49,077 bases of DNA, taken from the NCBI GenBank assembly GCA_947595635.1, contig CANQEU010000011.1:1-49077 (forward strand), read 5' to 3'. Below, one piece after another: positions 24,995 through 33,225 of the stretch (position 1 is the first letter of the stretch; every line of letters begins with the position of its first letter). The translations under genes and the position numbers were made by a program. The notes beneath the pieces are model-generated. The model saw only the letters and a program-made list of their open reading frames with translations. It had not been told where the DNA came from and did not search any database. The DNA comes from an uncultured Clostridia bacterium (GTDB lineage Bacteria > Bacillota > Clostridia > Oscillospirales > Acutalibacteraceae).

Positions 24995-25782
24995 GTGTAA
25001 AAAATATGTTCAAGAAAAAGAAAAAACCAAGCACAAAAAAGCTTTACAGTATATCAAATAAAAACGCGCCGTTCAACTTTGTAGAGGCATACAAAATGCT
25101 TTGTACAAATCTTGAATTTATTACGGCGGCTGAAAATTGCAAAAATATAATGGTCACATCATCTCTTGCCGACGAGGGAAAGACGAACACCTCCTTCAAT
25201 CTTGCGCTCACTCTTTCGGGCTACGGAAAAAAGGTGTGCTTTGTTGAGTGCGATTTGAGAAAACCGACTATATACAGATTTTTTGACGCTCCCAGAAATG
25301 CCGACGGACTTACAAACCTGCTTATGGGCAAGGTTGAGCTTAAGGATATAGTAAGAAAGGTAAAGGATATGGATTTGAGCATACTCTTTGCCGGTTCAAC
25401 GCCTCCGAACCCGTCAGAGCTTTTGGCGAGTGAAAAAATGAAGGAGCTTGTAGACCAGCTTGCTCAGGAATACGATTATGTTATATATGATACTCCGCCG
25501 GTATTCTTAGTTACGGACGCCGCCGCGCTTGGAAGATATATGGACGGCGCGATATTTGTAATTAAGCACGATTCAACGGAGAAGGGCATAGTTTCAAGGG
25601 CGAAAAAGCATCTTGAAAACGCCGGTGTTAAGATATTCGGCGCTATTTATACTAACTACAGCGAGAGAGCGTCGGGCGGATATTCAAATTATAACTACTA
25701 TTATTACAGCAACCATTACGGCTATGGCTACGGTTACGGATACGGACACAGACCGCAGCAGAAAGAAGAAAAAAATGATTGA
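24991..25782 (+). CDS. Bacterial tyrosine kinase (CpsD/CapB/YwqD type)
   Basis: A 263-residue cytoplasmic BY-kinase. Walker A is SSLADEGKTN (about 57-66), Walker A' VCFVECDLRKP (about 82-92) and Walker B VIYDTPP. The C-terminus is an unusually dense tyrosine cluster (NYNYYYYSNHYGYGYGYGYG), the autophosphorylation tail. It is coupled to the Wzz partner by a 4-base overlap and to its phosphatase by an 8-base overlap. The module normally sets polysaccharide chain length and export. Confidence 0.94.
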   Translation: MSVKNMFKKKKKPSTKKLYSISNKNAPFNFVEAYKMLCTNLEFITAAENCKNIMVTSSLADEGKTNTSFNLALTLSGYGKKVCFVECDLRKPTIYRFFDAPRNADGLTNLLMGKVELKDIVRKVKDMDLSILFAGSTPPNPSELLASEKMKELVDQLAQEYDYVIYDTPPVFLVTDAAALGRYMDGAIFVIKHDSTEKGIVSRAKKHLENAGVKIFGAIYTNYSERASGGYSNYNYYYYSNHYGYGYGYGYGHRPQQKEEKND

Positions 25783-26530
25783 TCTTCACTGCCATATTCT
25801 ACAGGGTATTGACGACGGCGCAAAAAATATAGAGGAATCTGTAACTCTGATTAAAGAGGAAAAGCGCCAGCATATTTCATCAATAATGTTTACCCCTCAC
25901 TTTAATTTCGAGAGAACTTCCCTTGACAAATTTGTTCAGGCGAGACAGCACAGCTTTGAGGCGCTTTCGTCCTCGCCTGAATTTCAGGAGCTCGGAATAA
26001 ACGCAAAGCTTGGGGCTGAGGTGTTTTTTTCCGTAAAGCTTAACGAGTATGAGCTTGACCCGCTGTGCTTTGAGGGTACGAAGTATATACTTATTGAGTT
26101 CCCCTTAACTACAAGACCGTATGGGCTTACCCATACGCTCACTGATATTTTAAACAGGGGATACATACCAATCTTGGCGCACGTTGAGCGCTATCCGTAT
26201 TTTGAAGACAATCCCGTAGAGCTTTATAACCTTGTTATGAAGGGCTGTGTGGCTCAGGTGAATGCAGGCGCCATCATAGGCAAAAACGAGCCGTCTGCGA
26301 TGGCGATTAAATATCTTAAATGGGAGATAGCGCAGCTAATCAGCAGCGACGCTCATTCGATGAAAAAGCGTCCGCCGAGGTTTGCGGAGGCGATTTCCGT
26401 CATACGCAAGAAGCTTGGCGATGATTATGCGGATTGGATAAATAAAAACAGCAACGATGTGTTCAACGGCAGATATGTTGATGTACCGGTTGTAAGAAAG
26501 CCAAAGAAGATACTCGGCAGGTGGATTTGA
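25775..26530 (+). CDS. PHP-family tyrosine phosphatase (CpsB/YwqE type)
   Basis: A 251-residue metal-dependent phosphatase of the PHP superfamily that removes phosphate from the kinase's tyrosine tail. The start MIDLHCHILQGIDDGAKN carries the first metal motif (DLHCHIL, GIDDG). Others are FTPHFN, a LAHVERYPYF motif and SSDAHS near the C-terminus. The chosen ATG sits inside the last codons of the kinase gene; the longer upstream frame only copies the kinase tail in another frame. With Wzz and kinase it makes a complete regulatory trio. Confidence 0.94.
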   Translation: MIDLHCHILQGIDDGAKNIEESVTLIKEEKRQHISSIMFTPHFNFERTSLDKFVQARQHSFEALSSSPEFQELGINAKLGAEVFFSVKLNEYELDPLCFEGTKYILIEFPLTTRPYGLTHTLTDILNRGYIPILAHVERYPYFEDNPVELYNLVMKGCVAQVNAGAIIGKNEPSAMAIKYLKWEIAQLISSDAHSMKKRPPRFAEAISVIRKKLGDDYADWINKNSNDVFNGRYVDVPVVRKPKKILGRWI

Positions 26531-26660
26531 TTTAATCATAGCATACATTAATCTGCCAAAAAGGACGGGGCACTGTGTAACGGGCGTTAAATTAATGGCG
26601 CTAAAAAATACATAAGCTGAAGCCTCTTAGGCGGCAGGAAAAGATAAATTTAAAATGTTA

Positions 26661-26699
26661 AAGCAGCGATTGGGCTACTGTCCTTGCGCTGCTTTTTTG
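26661..26699 (+). terminator. Terminator after the Wzz/kinase operon
   Basis: AAGCAGCG (26661-26668) pairs with CGCTGCTT (26687-26694) and is followed by a T-run. It lies about 130 nt after the phosphatase gene. Confidence 0.75.
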
Positions 26700-26757
26700 C
26701 TTTTATATTCCGCGATTGAACACTGTAAATTTAAACCTGTAAAAATCAATCGAAAGG

Positions 26758-26766
26758 TGCTATAAT
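26758..26766 (+). promoter_or_regulatory. Extended -10 promoter of the first MATE gene
   Basis: TGC followed by TATAAT (26761-26766). The -35 region (TGTAAA, 17 bp upstream) is weak. The start codon is 33 nt downstream of the -10. Confidence 0.5.
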
Positions 26767-26798
26767 TAAATTAGATAAGTTAAAGCAGGGGATAGGAA

Positions 26799-28157
26799 AT
26801 GGGCAAAAGTAAATCAAGGTCGCAGTATGAGTTTATGACACAAACGCCGGTGTCGTCACTGATAATAAGGCTTTCGATACCGACAATAATAAGTATGCTT
26901 GTTACAAACGTATATAATATGGCTGACACTGCGTTTGTCGGACAGCTTGGAAACAGCGCGAGCGGAGCTGTAGGCGTAGTTTTCGGCTTTATGGCTATAA
27001 TACAGGCTATAGGCTTTATGTTCGGACAAGGCTCCGGCAGTATAATTTCAAGAATGCTCGGCAGCAAGGACGATGAAAACGCAAGCATAATAGCCTCAAC
27101 CGGTTTTTTTCTCACGCTCGCGGTCAGCACGATTATTGCGATAGTCGGGTTTATAGGAATAAATCCGCTTGTGGTTATGCTTGGCAGCACTGAAACGATA
27201 GCGCCGTATGCCATAAATTATTTAATATATATTCTTGCCGCAACGCCGTTTATTACGACAAGCTTTGTGCTTAATAACATACTTCGCTTTGAAGGCAAGG
27301 CGATGCTCGGTATGATAGGCTTGTTTACCGGCGCTGTGCTGAACATTGGGCTTGACCCTGTTTTTATTTTCGCATTCAATATGGGCATATCCGGCGCAGG
27401 TCTTGCCACCGCAATATCTCAGGTTATAAGCTTTTGCATACTTTTGAGTATGTTTATAAGAAAGAAAACCCAGTCGAGAATATCAATACGCAAGGTCACG
27501 GTAAATTTAAAAACGATATTCAATATTGTAACAACAGGACTTCCGAGCCTTTTAAGACAAGGGCTTAACAGTATTACAACAGTCTTGCTCAATTACGAAG
27601 CGGCAATTTACGGCGGAGACGCGGCGGTGGCCGCAATGAGTATAGTTTCAAGAATAACGATGCTCGTTATGTCTGTTATAATCGGAGTGGGGCAGGGCTT
27701 TCAGCCTGTCAGCGCCTTTAATTACGGCGCGGGAAAATACAATCGTGTAAGAAAGGGCTTTGCGTTTACAACGTTTTTGTCTGAGATTATATTGGTAATA
27801 CTCATAATTCCGGTCATTATTTTTTCCGGCAGCCTGATAGGAGTTTTCCGCAACGACCCGACCGTTATAGATATAGGCTCGTGGGCTCTTGTGCTTCAGT
27901 GCGCCGCCCTGCTGTTTTTGCCGCCGTGCGCAATAATAGAGATGCAGCTGCAAAGCACCGGCCAGAGGCTTAGCGCGTCAGTATTGTCGTCGCTTAGAAA
28001 CGGGTTGTTTTTCCTGCCAACGCTTTTGATACTCGCTAATTTAAGAGGTATAAGCGGCGTTCAGGAGGCGCAGCCGCTGTCGTATTTGCTTTCGTTTTTG
28101 CCGTCTATCCTTTTCGCGGTCAGATTCTTCAAAAAGCTGCCAAAGGAGGATGAATAG
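26799..28157 (+). CDS. MATE-family efflux transporter
   Basis: A 452-residue polytopic membrane protein with 12 hydrophobic segments in two similar halves. Family features are the opening TPVSSLIIRLSIPTIISMLV, VYNMADTAFVGQLGNSASGA and GVGQGFQPVSAFNYGAG, which mark the NorM/DinF MATE superfamily, cation-driven drug or metabolite exporters. An AGGGGATAGG Shine-Dalgarno precedes the ATG. It is transcribed alone. The substrate is unknown. Confidence 0.92.
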   Translation: MGKSKSRSQYEFMTQTPVSSLIIRLSIPTIISMLVTNVYNMADTAFVGQLGNSASGAVGVVFGFMAIIQAIGFMFGQGSGSIISRMLGSKDDENASIIASTGFFLTLAVSTIIAIVGFIGINPLVVMLGSTETIAPYAINYLIYILAATPFITTSFVLNNILRFEGKAMLGMIGLFTGAVLNIGLDPVFIFAFNMGISGAGLATAISQVISFCILLSMFIRKKTQSRISIRKVTVNLKTIFNIVTTGLPSLLRQGLNSITTVLLNYEAAIYGGDAAVAAMSIVSRITMLVMSVIIGVGQGFQPVSAFNYGAGKYNRVRKGFAFTTFLSEIILVILIIPVIIFSGSLIGVFRNDPTVIDIGSWALVLQCAALLFLPPCAIIEMQLQSTGQRLSASVLSSLRNGLFFLPTLLILANLRGISGVQEAQPLSYLLSFLPSILFAVRFFKKLPKEDE

Positions 28158-28187
28158 CGCTTTATTTATTAACAATAAAATCGCATT

Positions 28188-28236
28188 AAACCAAAATCCC
28201 CTGAGAGCCGTGAACTGCTCCCAAGGGATTTTTAAT
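28188..28236. repeat. 49-bp direct repeat, left copy
   Basis: Identical over 49 bp to 29965-30013, in the same orientation. It contains a hairpin (AAAATCCC with GGGATTTT, inner GAGC/GCTC) and works as the terminator of the MATE gene on +. Together with the right copy it brackets a 1,777-bp unit. Confidence 0.95.
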
Positions 28237-28444
28237 TATTTATATTAGGATTATCGGTTCTGAAAACAAGATAATCAATGCTTGTTTTGTAAAAATCGGC
28301 GAGCTTGATTATAAGATTAAGAGGGATTTCTCTTTCATCTCTTTCATATTTGGAGTAAAGAGATTGATCGCATAAAAGCAGGCTCGAAATTTGCTGTTGG
28401 GTTAAATCGTTATCCTCGCGCAAATCGCGTATTCGTGTTTTCAT
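28232..28444 (-). CDS. XRE repressor of the flanked cassette
   Basis: A 70-residue XRE helix-turn-helix protein (RDLREDNDLTQQQISSLLLCDQ, then YSKYERDEREIPLNLIIKLADFYKTSIDYLV), the size of phage and ICE repressors. I chose the ATG at 28444 with GGTGAT 5 nt upstream; an in-frame TTG lies 12 nt earlier. It is divergent from the cassette's other genes, and three TTGTCCTA half-sites overlap the promoter between them. It therefore very probably represses that promoter. Confidence 0.85.
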   Translation of the reverse strand: MKTRIRDLREDNDLTQQQISSLLLCDQSLYSKYERDEREIPLNLIIKLADFYKTSIDYLVFRTDNPNINN

Positions 28445-28478
28445 TACTATCACCAAAATAATTATAAATTAGTACATA

Positions 28479-28515
28479 TTGTCCTATTGACAAATAGGAC
28501 AAATTGTCCTAAAAT
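28479..28515 (+). promoter_or_regulatory. Cassette promoter with overlapping operators
   Basis: TTGACA (28487-28492) and TAAAAT (28510-28515) are 17 bp apart. TTGTCCTATT (28479-28488) and its complement AATAGGACAA (28493-28502) form a 10-bp inverted repeat around the -35. A third half-site TTGTCCTA (28504-28511) touches the -10. The layout is that of a repressor-controlled phage or element promoter. Confidence 0.85.
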
Positions 28516-28588
28516 ATAATTATCATCAACAAATAATGGTTTACATTTACAAAGATTAAATTATTGATGATGATTAATTTTTGAAATT

Positions 28589-28606
28589 GGAGTGATTATT
28601 ATGTAG
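28589..28606 (+). other. Start-stop minimal reading frame (ATG-TAG)
   Basis: GGAGTG (28589-28594) stands 6 nt before ATG (28601-28603), which is directly followed by the stop TAG. It lies in the leader of the cassette operon, 55 nt before the first real gene. It could stall or load ribosomes, or be the relic of a deleted gene start. Confidence 0.5.
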
Positions 28607-28660
28607 CAATAATAGACTTAACCGTATAAATTTAAATTTTATTATTTAGGAGGCTTAGAT

Positions 28661-29137
28661 ATGATTTGGAAACTTTTGCCGAGCTACGATGATAAAAAAA
28701 GGTGGGGATTAATTTTTTGTGTGATTATTGGTATCCCGATGTTTTTTATAGCATGTTGCCTTTTTCCATTAATTGCGTTTGATCTTTACAATGATGAGGA
28801 AACGGTCAAACTCTCTATTAATATTATAACAGTTATCGCTATAATTATGTTGATTGTTCTGTTGGTTTTTATTTATCTAAGATGCGAATGCAAAGAAAGA
28901 CTTTATCGCCATTTAGAAGGCAACGCCGGCATGTATCAGGATGTTTACAGCTTAGCGCCGGATGATTTTCTTGCGAAACAATATTCGATAGTGGGCAGGC
29001 AAGTTCTTGGCTCTACTTTTCTCTCAGAAGCGGAGATGGCTAGATGTGAGGCTATTATGATGGTAAGGAGGATCAGGCAAAGAGATGAGCACAAAATCAG
29101 TGAAGAAGACAGCTCTGTTGAAAATGATAGAGAATGA
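28661..29137 (+). CDS. Cassette protein 1: two-helix membrane protein, unknown
   Basis: A 158-residue protein that I do not recognise. It has two membrane helices, about 16-40 (LIFCVIIGIPMFFIACCLFP) and 53-73, with a short charged loop. A cytoplasmic tail of about 85 residues follows, rich in Glu, Arg and Met (EMARCEAIMMVRRIRQRDEH). AGGAGG upstream of the ATG shows it is well translated. Its last 53 bases overlap the next gene, so the two are translated together. Base composition is more AT-rich than in the flanking MATE and ileS genes. Confidence 0.7.
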   Translation: MIWKLLPSYDDKKRWGLIFCVIIGIPMFFIACCLFPLIAFDLYNDEETVKLSINIITVIAIIMLIVLLVFIYLRCECKERLYRHLEGNAGMYQDVYSLAPDDFLAKQYSIVGRQVLGSTFLSEAEMARCEAIMMVRRIRQRDEHKISEEDSSVENDRE

Positions 29138-29687
29138 TAAAAAAATAGTAAACGATGATTTACTTAATGATATAGGCAATAAAGTAAGGCCTGAAAAAAT
29201 TCAAGTCTATTTGATTGAACATATAGAAAATTGTATTTCAGAAATAGAAAAAGCCGGTTTAAAGGTGGATAAGCAAGAGGAAATTTTTAAGCCGATAGTA
29301 AAAGCGGTATTCGATTTTCATGATAATTATTATCGGTTGATTAATGAAAACAATGCGGTATTCGCCAAAGGTCATAATGAGGGCGATAGTGAATTTTCTA
29401 CGGATAAAATAACAACGGAGGGTCTTGGATTTGGCTTGATAACATCAAGCCCCGCGAATGCAGCCCTATTTTCTATTATGGACGCTCACGAAAGAAATAA
29501 ACAATATAATCGACAATATGATAGAATGATGGATTCGGCACAAAGTACAGCTGAATATTATCAAAAAGATTTGATTAAAACATTATATCCGGCAGTAATG
29601 GATTTATATGAAAAGAAGTTTAAAACAAATATATTGAGTGCGGTAGATGAAACATACATTCTTTTAAATTCCTTGGCTAAAAACTGA
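29085..29687 (+). CDS. Cassette protein 2: soluble helical protein, unknown
   Basis: A 200-residue protein without signal peptide or membrane helix, mostly helical by composition. It shows charged heptad-like stretches (KIQVYLIEHIENCISEIEKAGLKV) and a Gly-rich segment in the middle (TEGLGFGLITSSPANAAL), which may be a short membrane-active or hinge region. I recognise no family. It starts 53 bases inside the preceding membrane-protein gene, with AGGATC as a weak Shine-Dalgarno. The two may form a complex. Confidence 0.65.
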   Translation: MSTKSVKKTALLKMIENDKKIVNDDLLNDIGNKVRPEKIQVYLIEHIENCISEIEKAGLKVDKQEEIFKPIVKAVFDFHDNYYRLINENNAVFAKGHNEGDSEFSTDKITTEGLGFGLITSSPANAALFSIMDAHERNKQYNRQYDRMMDSAQSTAEYYQKDLIKTLYPAVMDLYEKKFKTNILSAVDETYILLNSLAKN

Positions 29688-29707
29688 GGCGATAAGGGGT
29701 GATAAAT

Positions 29708-29884
29708 GTGGGCGATAAGAATTATATGACTCCTAAGGAGGCGGCTGAGCTGTGGAATGTAACTCCCGGTACTGTTTGCAGATGGTGCCGAGAGGGTAAA
29801 ATAGTAGCAATGCCGAAAAAAAACAAATCCGACGGGAGATGGAGAATACCGTATGGAGCGGAAAGACCGAACAAAAGAAAGTAA
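29708..29884 (+). CDS. Excisionase-like helix-turn-helix protein
   Basis: A 58-residue basic protein. YMTPKEAAELWNVTPGTVCRWCREGKI is the compact winged helix-turn-helix of the excisionase/MerR-like (HTH_17) family, and the tail GRWRIPYGAERPNKRK is basic. A GTG start at 29708 with AGGGG 8 nt upstream is preferred to the GTG at 29699, whose Shine-Dalgarno would overlap it. Xis-type proteins direct excision of mobile elements, and this one is the last gene before the right 49-bp repeat. No integrase lies nearby. It could instead be a plain regulator. Confidence 0.8.
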   Translation: MGDKNYMTPKEAAELWNVTPGTVCRWCREGKIVAMPKKNKSDGRWRIPYGAERPNKRK

Positions 29885-29964
29885 ATTAAACGGATTATCG
29901 AAAAATAAAATTTCGAAAACTGCTTTCTTTCAAAAACGGCAGAAATAATACATAATTACATACA

Positions 29965-30013
29965 AAACCAAAATCCCCTGAGAGCCGTGAACTGCTCCCA
30001 AGGGATTTTTAAT
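29965..30013. repeat. 49-bp direct repeat, right copy
   Basis: Identical to 28188-28236. On the minus strand it lies 16 nt after the ileS stop and serves as the ileS terminator (T-rich tract after GGGGATTTTGG). The two copies bracket the AT-rich cassette. Confidence 0.95.
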
Positions 30014-30029
30014 CTCCTGTGTTTTAATT

Positions 30030-33000
30030 TTAAATCTTTTCAACCGATATGGTAACGCCTTCGCCGTTAATATCCCAATCCTTTGTATATCCTGCGGCGG
30101 AGCCGATGATGATCTCGGTCGCAAGTACCTCCGATTTAATTTTATCGCCGTTGCCGTTCATTATGTCTGCGATCTTGTCGTTGCCGGAAACGTAAATTTT
30201 GATTTTGTCAATTACGTCAAAGCCGGCTTCCTTGCGCATTGTCTGTATCTTGCTTATTATCTCACGCACAAAGCCCTCTTCGATAAGCTCGGGAGTAAGG
30301 TTTGTGTCGATTACAACCGTTATATCGTTGTCGGAAGCGCTCACATAGCCCGCAGCCTGCTCAGCGCTTATCAAAAGGTCATCCTCCGCAAGAGCGACCT
30401 CCTCGCCGTTTACCTCGAATTTAAGCGCTCCGTCTGACTTGAGCCGAGCCATGGCTTCGTTGCCGTCAACCTCTGACAGATACGCCCTTATTCCGCCGAG
30501 CAGCTTGCCGTATTTCGGGCCGACAGTCCTAAGCTGCGGCTTGAATGAATATGAAGTAAAGCTGCTCACATCCGAGGTGAATATAACCTCCTTGGCGTTT
30601 AATTCACCGGCGATAATGTCTGTGAAGTAGTCGGAAAGCTTCCAGTCCGCCTTGATATACATTTTTGCGACCGGCTGCTTTGTTTTTATATTAGAGGTGT
30701 TTCTGCACGAACGTCCGAGCACTACCGCGTCAAGCAAATGCTCCATATCTGTTTCAAGATTCAAATCTATCATGCTATCGTCATAGGACGGGAAGTCACA
30801 AAGATGAATGCTCTCCGGGGCGTTTTTGTCAATGCTTCTTACAATATTTTGATATATGTCCTCGGTGATAAACGGAAGGATAGGCGCAGCCGCCTTGCAA
30901 ATCGTAAGCAATGAGGTGTAAAGCGTCATATATGCGTTTATCTTGTCCTGCTGCATATCCTTGCTCCAGAATCTTGCCCTTGAGCGTCTTACATACCAGT
31001 TCGACATCTCGTCTATAAATGTCTGTATCGCTCTTGCTGTTTCGGGGATTCTGTAATTTGAAAGATTTTCGTCAACGCTTTTAACCGTTGAATTAAGCCT
31101 TGAAAGCAGCCACTTGTCCATAACCGACAGCTTGTCATATTCAAGCTTGTAGTCGTTTGGATTGAATTTGTCTATGTCTGCGTAAAGGATATAGAAAGCA
31201 TAGGTGTTCCAAAGTGTGGAGAGAACCTTTCTCTGACCCTCAATAACAGCCTTGTCATGGAATTTGTTTGGAAGCCACGGTGCGCTGTTTGATGAGAAAT
31301 ACCAGCGAATCGCGTCAGCTCCGTGCTTTTTCAGAGCGTCCATAGGATCGACCGCATTGCCCTTTGACTTTGACATTTTCTGACCGTTCTCGTCCTGAAC
31401 GTGTCCGAGTACGATAACATTTTTATAAGGCGCTTTGTTAAACAGAAGCGTTGATTCCGCAAGCAGAGTGTAGAACCAGCCTCTTGTCTGATCTACCGCC
31501 TCAGAGATGAAGTCGGCAGGGAACTGCTGCTCAAACAGCTCCTTGTTTTCAAACGGGTAGTGGTGCTGCGCAAATGGCATTGCGCCGGAATCAAACCAGC
31601 AGTCGAGAACCTCCGGTACCCTGTGCATCTGCTTGCCGCATTCGGGGCAGGTTAGCGTTATCTCGTCGATATAGGGGCGGTGCAGCTCAACGGTCTTTGC
31701 CGCCTCGTTGCCGCTCATTTCAAAAAGCTCCTGCCTGCTGCCGACACAGTGCTGATGACCGCATTCGCATTCCCAAATGTTAAGCGGAGTACCCCAATAT
31801 CTGTTTCTTGAAACGCCCCAGTCAAGCACATTGTTCAGCCAGTCGCCAAAGCGGCCCTTGCCGATAGATTCAGGTATCCAGTTTACGGTATTGTTGTTTT
31901 TGATAAGGTCGTCCTTAACGGCTGTCATTTTTATAAACCACGACTCGCGCGCGTAGTATATAAGCGGTGTGTCGCATCTCCAGCAGTGAGGATAGCTGTG
32001 TTCAAATTTGGGTGCGTCAAACAGAAGTCCCTTTTTGTCAAGGTCAATAAGTATCTGCTTGTCTGCGTCCTTGCAGAATACGCCCTCATAGTCGGTTTCC
32101 TTGGTCATATTTCCCTTGCCGTCTACAAGCTGAACAAACGGCAAATCATATTTTCTGCCCACATTTGCGTCGTCCTCGCCGAACGCAGGCGCAATGTGAA
32201 CAACGCCGGTGCCGTCTGTAAGCGTTACATAGCCGTCGCAGGTGACAAAGTATGCCTTCTTGTGCTGCTTTTCTATAATTTCTTCTGCTCCGCCGAACAA
32301 AGGCTCATACTCCTTGTACTCAAGCTCCTTGCCCTTGAAGGTTTTAAGTATTTCAAACGGTGCGGACGGCTTATCTCCGCCAAGCACTGTCTGTGCAAGA
32401 GCCTCGGCAATGTAATATATATATCCGTCGGCTGTTTTTACCTTTACATAATTCTCGTCAGGATTAACGCACAGAGCGACGTTTGACGGCAAGGTCCACG
32501 GTGTAGTTGTCCATGCGAGTATATAGGCGTCCTCGTCCTTTACCTTAAAGCGAACAACCGCGGAGCGTTCCTTAACGTCCTTATAGCCCTGAGCCACCTC
32601 GTGCGATGAAAGCGGTGTTCCGCATCTTGGGCAGTACGGGACGATTTTAAATCCCTTGTATAGCAGCTTTTTCTCCCATATCTGCTTCAAAGCCCACCAT
32701 TCGGACTCAATGTAATCGTCGTGATAGGTTACATACGGGTTGTCCATATCAGCCCAGAAGCCTACGCAGTCGGAAAATTCCTCCCACATACCCTTATATT
32801 TCCATACGCTTTCCTTACATTTGTCTATAAACGGAGCAAGACCGTATGATTCAATTTGCTCCTTGCCGTCGATGTTAAGCAGCTTTTCAACCTCAAGCTC
32901 AACCGGCAGACCGTGAGTGTCCCAGCCGGCTTTTCTCGGAACCATATAGCCCTTCATTGTCATAAATCTTGGGATAGTGTCCTTTATAACACGGGTCAGC

Positions 33001-33176
33001 ACATGACCGATGTGCGGCTTGCCGTTGGCTGTTGGCGGGCCGTCGTAAAATGTGTAGGTTTTGCAGCCCTCACGGGATTTCATTGATTTTTCAAAGATAT
33101 TATTTTCTTTCCAGAATTTTTCGGTTTGCTGTTCTCTTTCAACAAAGTTGAGATTAGAAGATACCTTTTTATACAT
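30030..33176 (-). CDS. ileS: Isoleucyl-tRNA synthetase
   Basis: Class I synthetase for tRNA-Ile, 1048 residues. I place the start at MYKKVSSNLNFV because AGGAGG lies 7 nt upstream; the longer frame runs through the leader terminator. The HIGH motif is visible as GKPHIGHV, the KMSKS motif as GQKMSKSKGNAVDP, and the editing domain contains WTTTPWTLPSN and GTGVVHIAPAFGEDD. The length and the C-terminal part without zinc cysteines of the E. coli type fit the longer eukaryote-like (type 2) IleRS, which is often mupirocin-tolerant. The CPRCG and CWRCD motifs are in the core. Controlled by the T-box upstream. Confidence 0.96.
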   Translation of the reverse strand: MYKKVSSNLNFVEREQQTEKFWKENNIFEKSMKSREGCKTYTFYDGPPTANGKPHIGHVLTRVIKDTIPRFMTMKGYMVPRKAGWDTHGLPVELEVEKLLNIDGKEQIESYGLAPFIDKCKESVWKYKGMWEEFSDCVGFWADMDNPYVTYHDDYIESEWWALKQIWEKKLLYKGFKIVPYCPRCGTPLSSHEVAQGYKDVKERSAVVRFKVKDEDAYILAWTTTPWTLPSNVALCVNPDENYVKVKTADGYIYYIAEALAQTVLGGDKPSAPFEILKTFKGKELEYKEYEPLFGGAEEIIEKQHKKAYFVTCDGYVTLTDGTGVVHIAPAFGEDDANVGRKYDLPFVQLVDGKGNMTKETDYEGVFCKDADKQILIDLDKKGLLFDAPKFEHSYPHCWRCDTPLIYYARESWFIKMTAVKDDLIKNNNTVNWIPESIGKGRFGDWLNNVLDWGVSRNRYWGTPLNIWECECGHQHCVGSRQELFEMSGNEAAKTVELHRPYIDEITLTCPECGKQMHRVPEVLDCWFDSGAMPFAQHHYPFENKELFEQQFPADFISEAVDQTRGWFYTLLAESTLLFNKAPYKNVIVLGHVQDENGQKMSKSKGNAVDPMDALKKHGADAIRWYFSSNSAPWLPNKFHDKAVIEGQRKVLSTLWNTYAFYILYADIDKFNPNDYKLEYDKLSVMDKWLLSRLNSTVKSVDENLSNYRIPETARAIQTFIDEMSNWYVRRSRARFWSKDMQQDKINAYMTLYTSLLTICKAAAPILPFITEDIYQNIVRSIDKNAPESIHLCDFPSYDDSMIDLNLETDMEHLLDAVVLGRSCRNTSNIKTKQPVAKMYIKADWKLSDYFTDIIAGELNAKEVIFTSDVSSFTSYSFKPQLRTVGPKYGKLLGGIRAYLSEVDGNEAMARLKSDGALKFEVNGEEVALAEDDLLISAEQAAGYVSASDNDITVVIDTNLTPELIEEGFVREIISKIQTMRKEAGFDVIDKIKIYVSGNDKIADIMNGNGDKIKSEVLATEIIIGSAAGYTKDWDINGEGVTISVEKI

Positions 33177-33189
33177 TGCTTTACCTCCT

Positions 33190-33225
33190 GATAAAAATAA
33201 AAGCCTCATCCGTATAGGATGAGGC
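33190..33225 (-). terminator. T-box leader terminator
   Basis: On the minus strand a 9-bp stem (33203-33211 with 33217-33225), loop of 5, is followed by a T-rich tract (33190-33202). It lies just before the ileS Shine-Dalgarno, the usual expression platform of a T-box. Confidence 0.85.
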
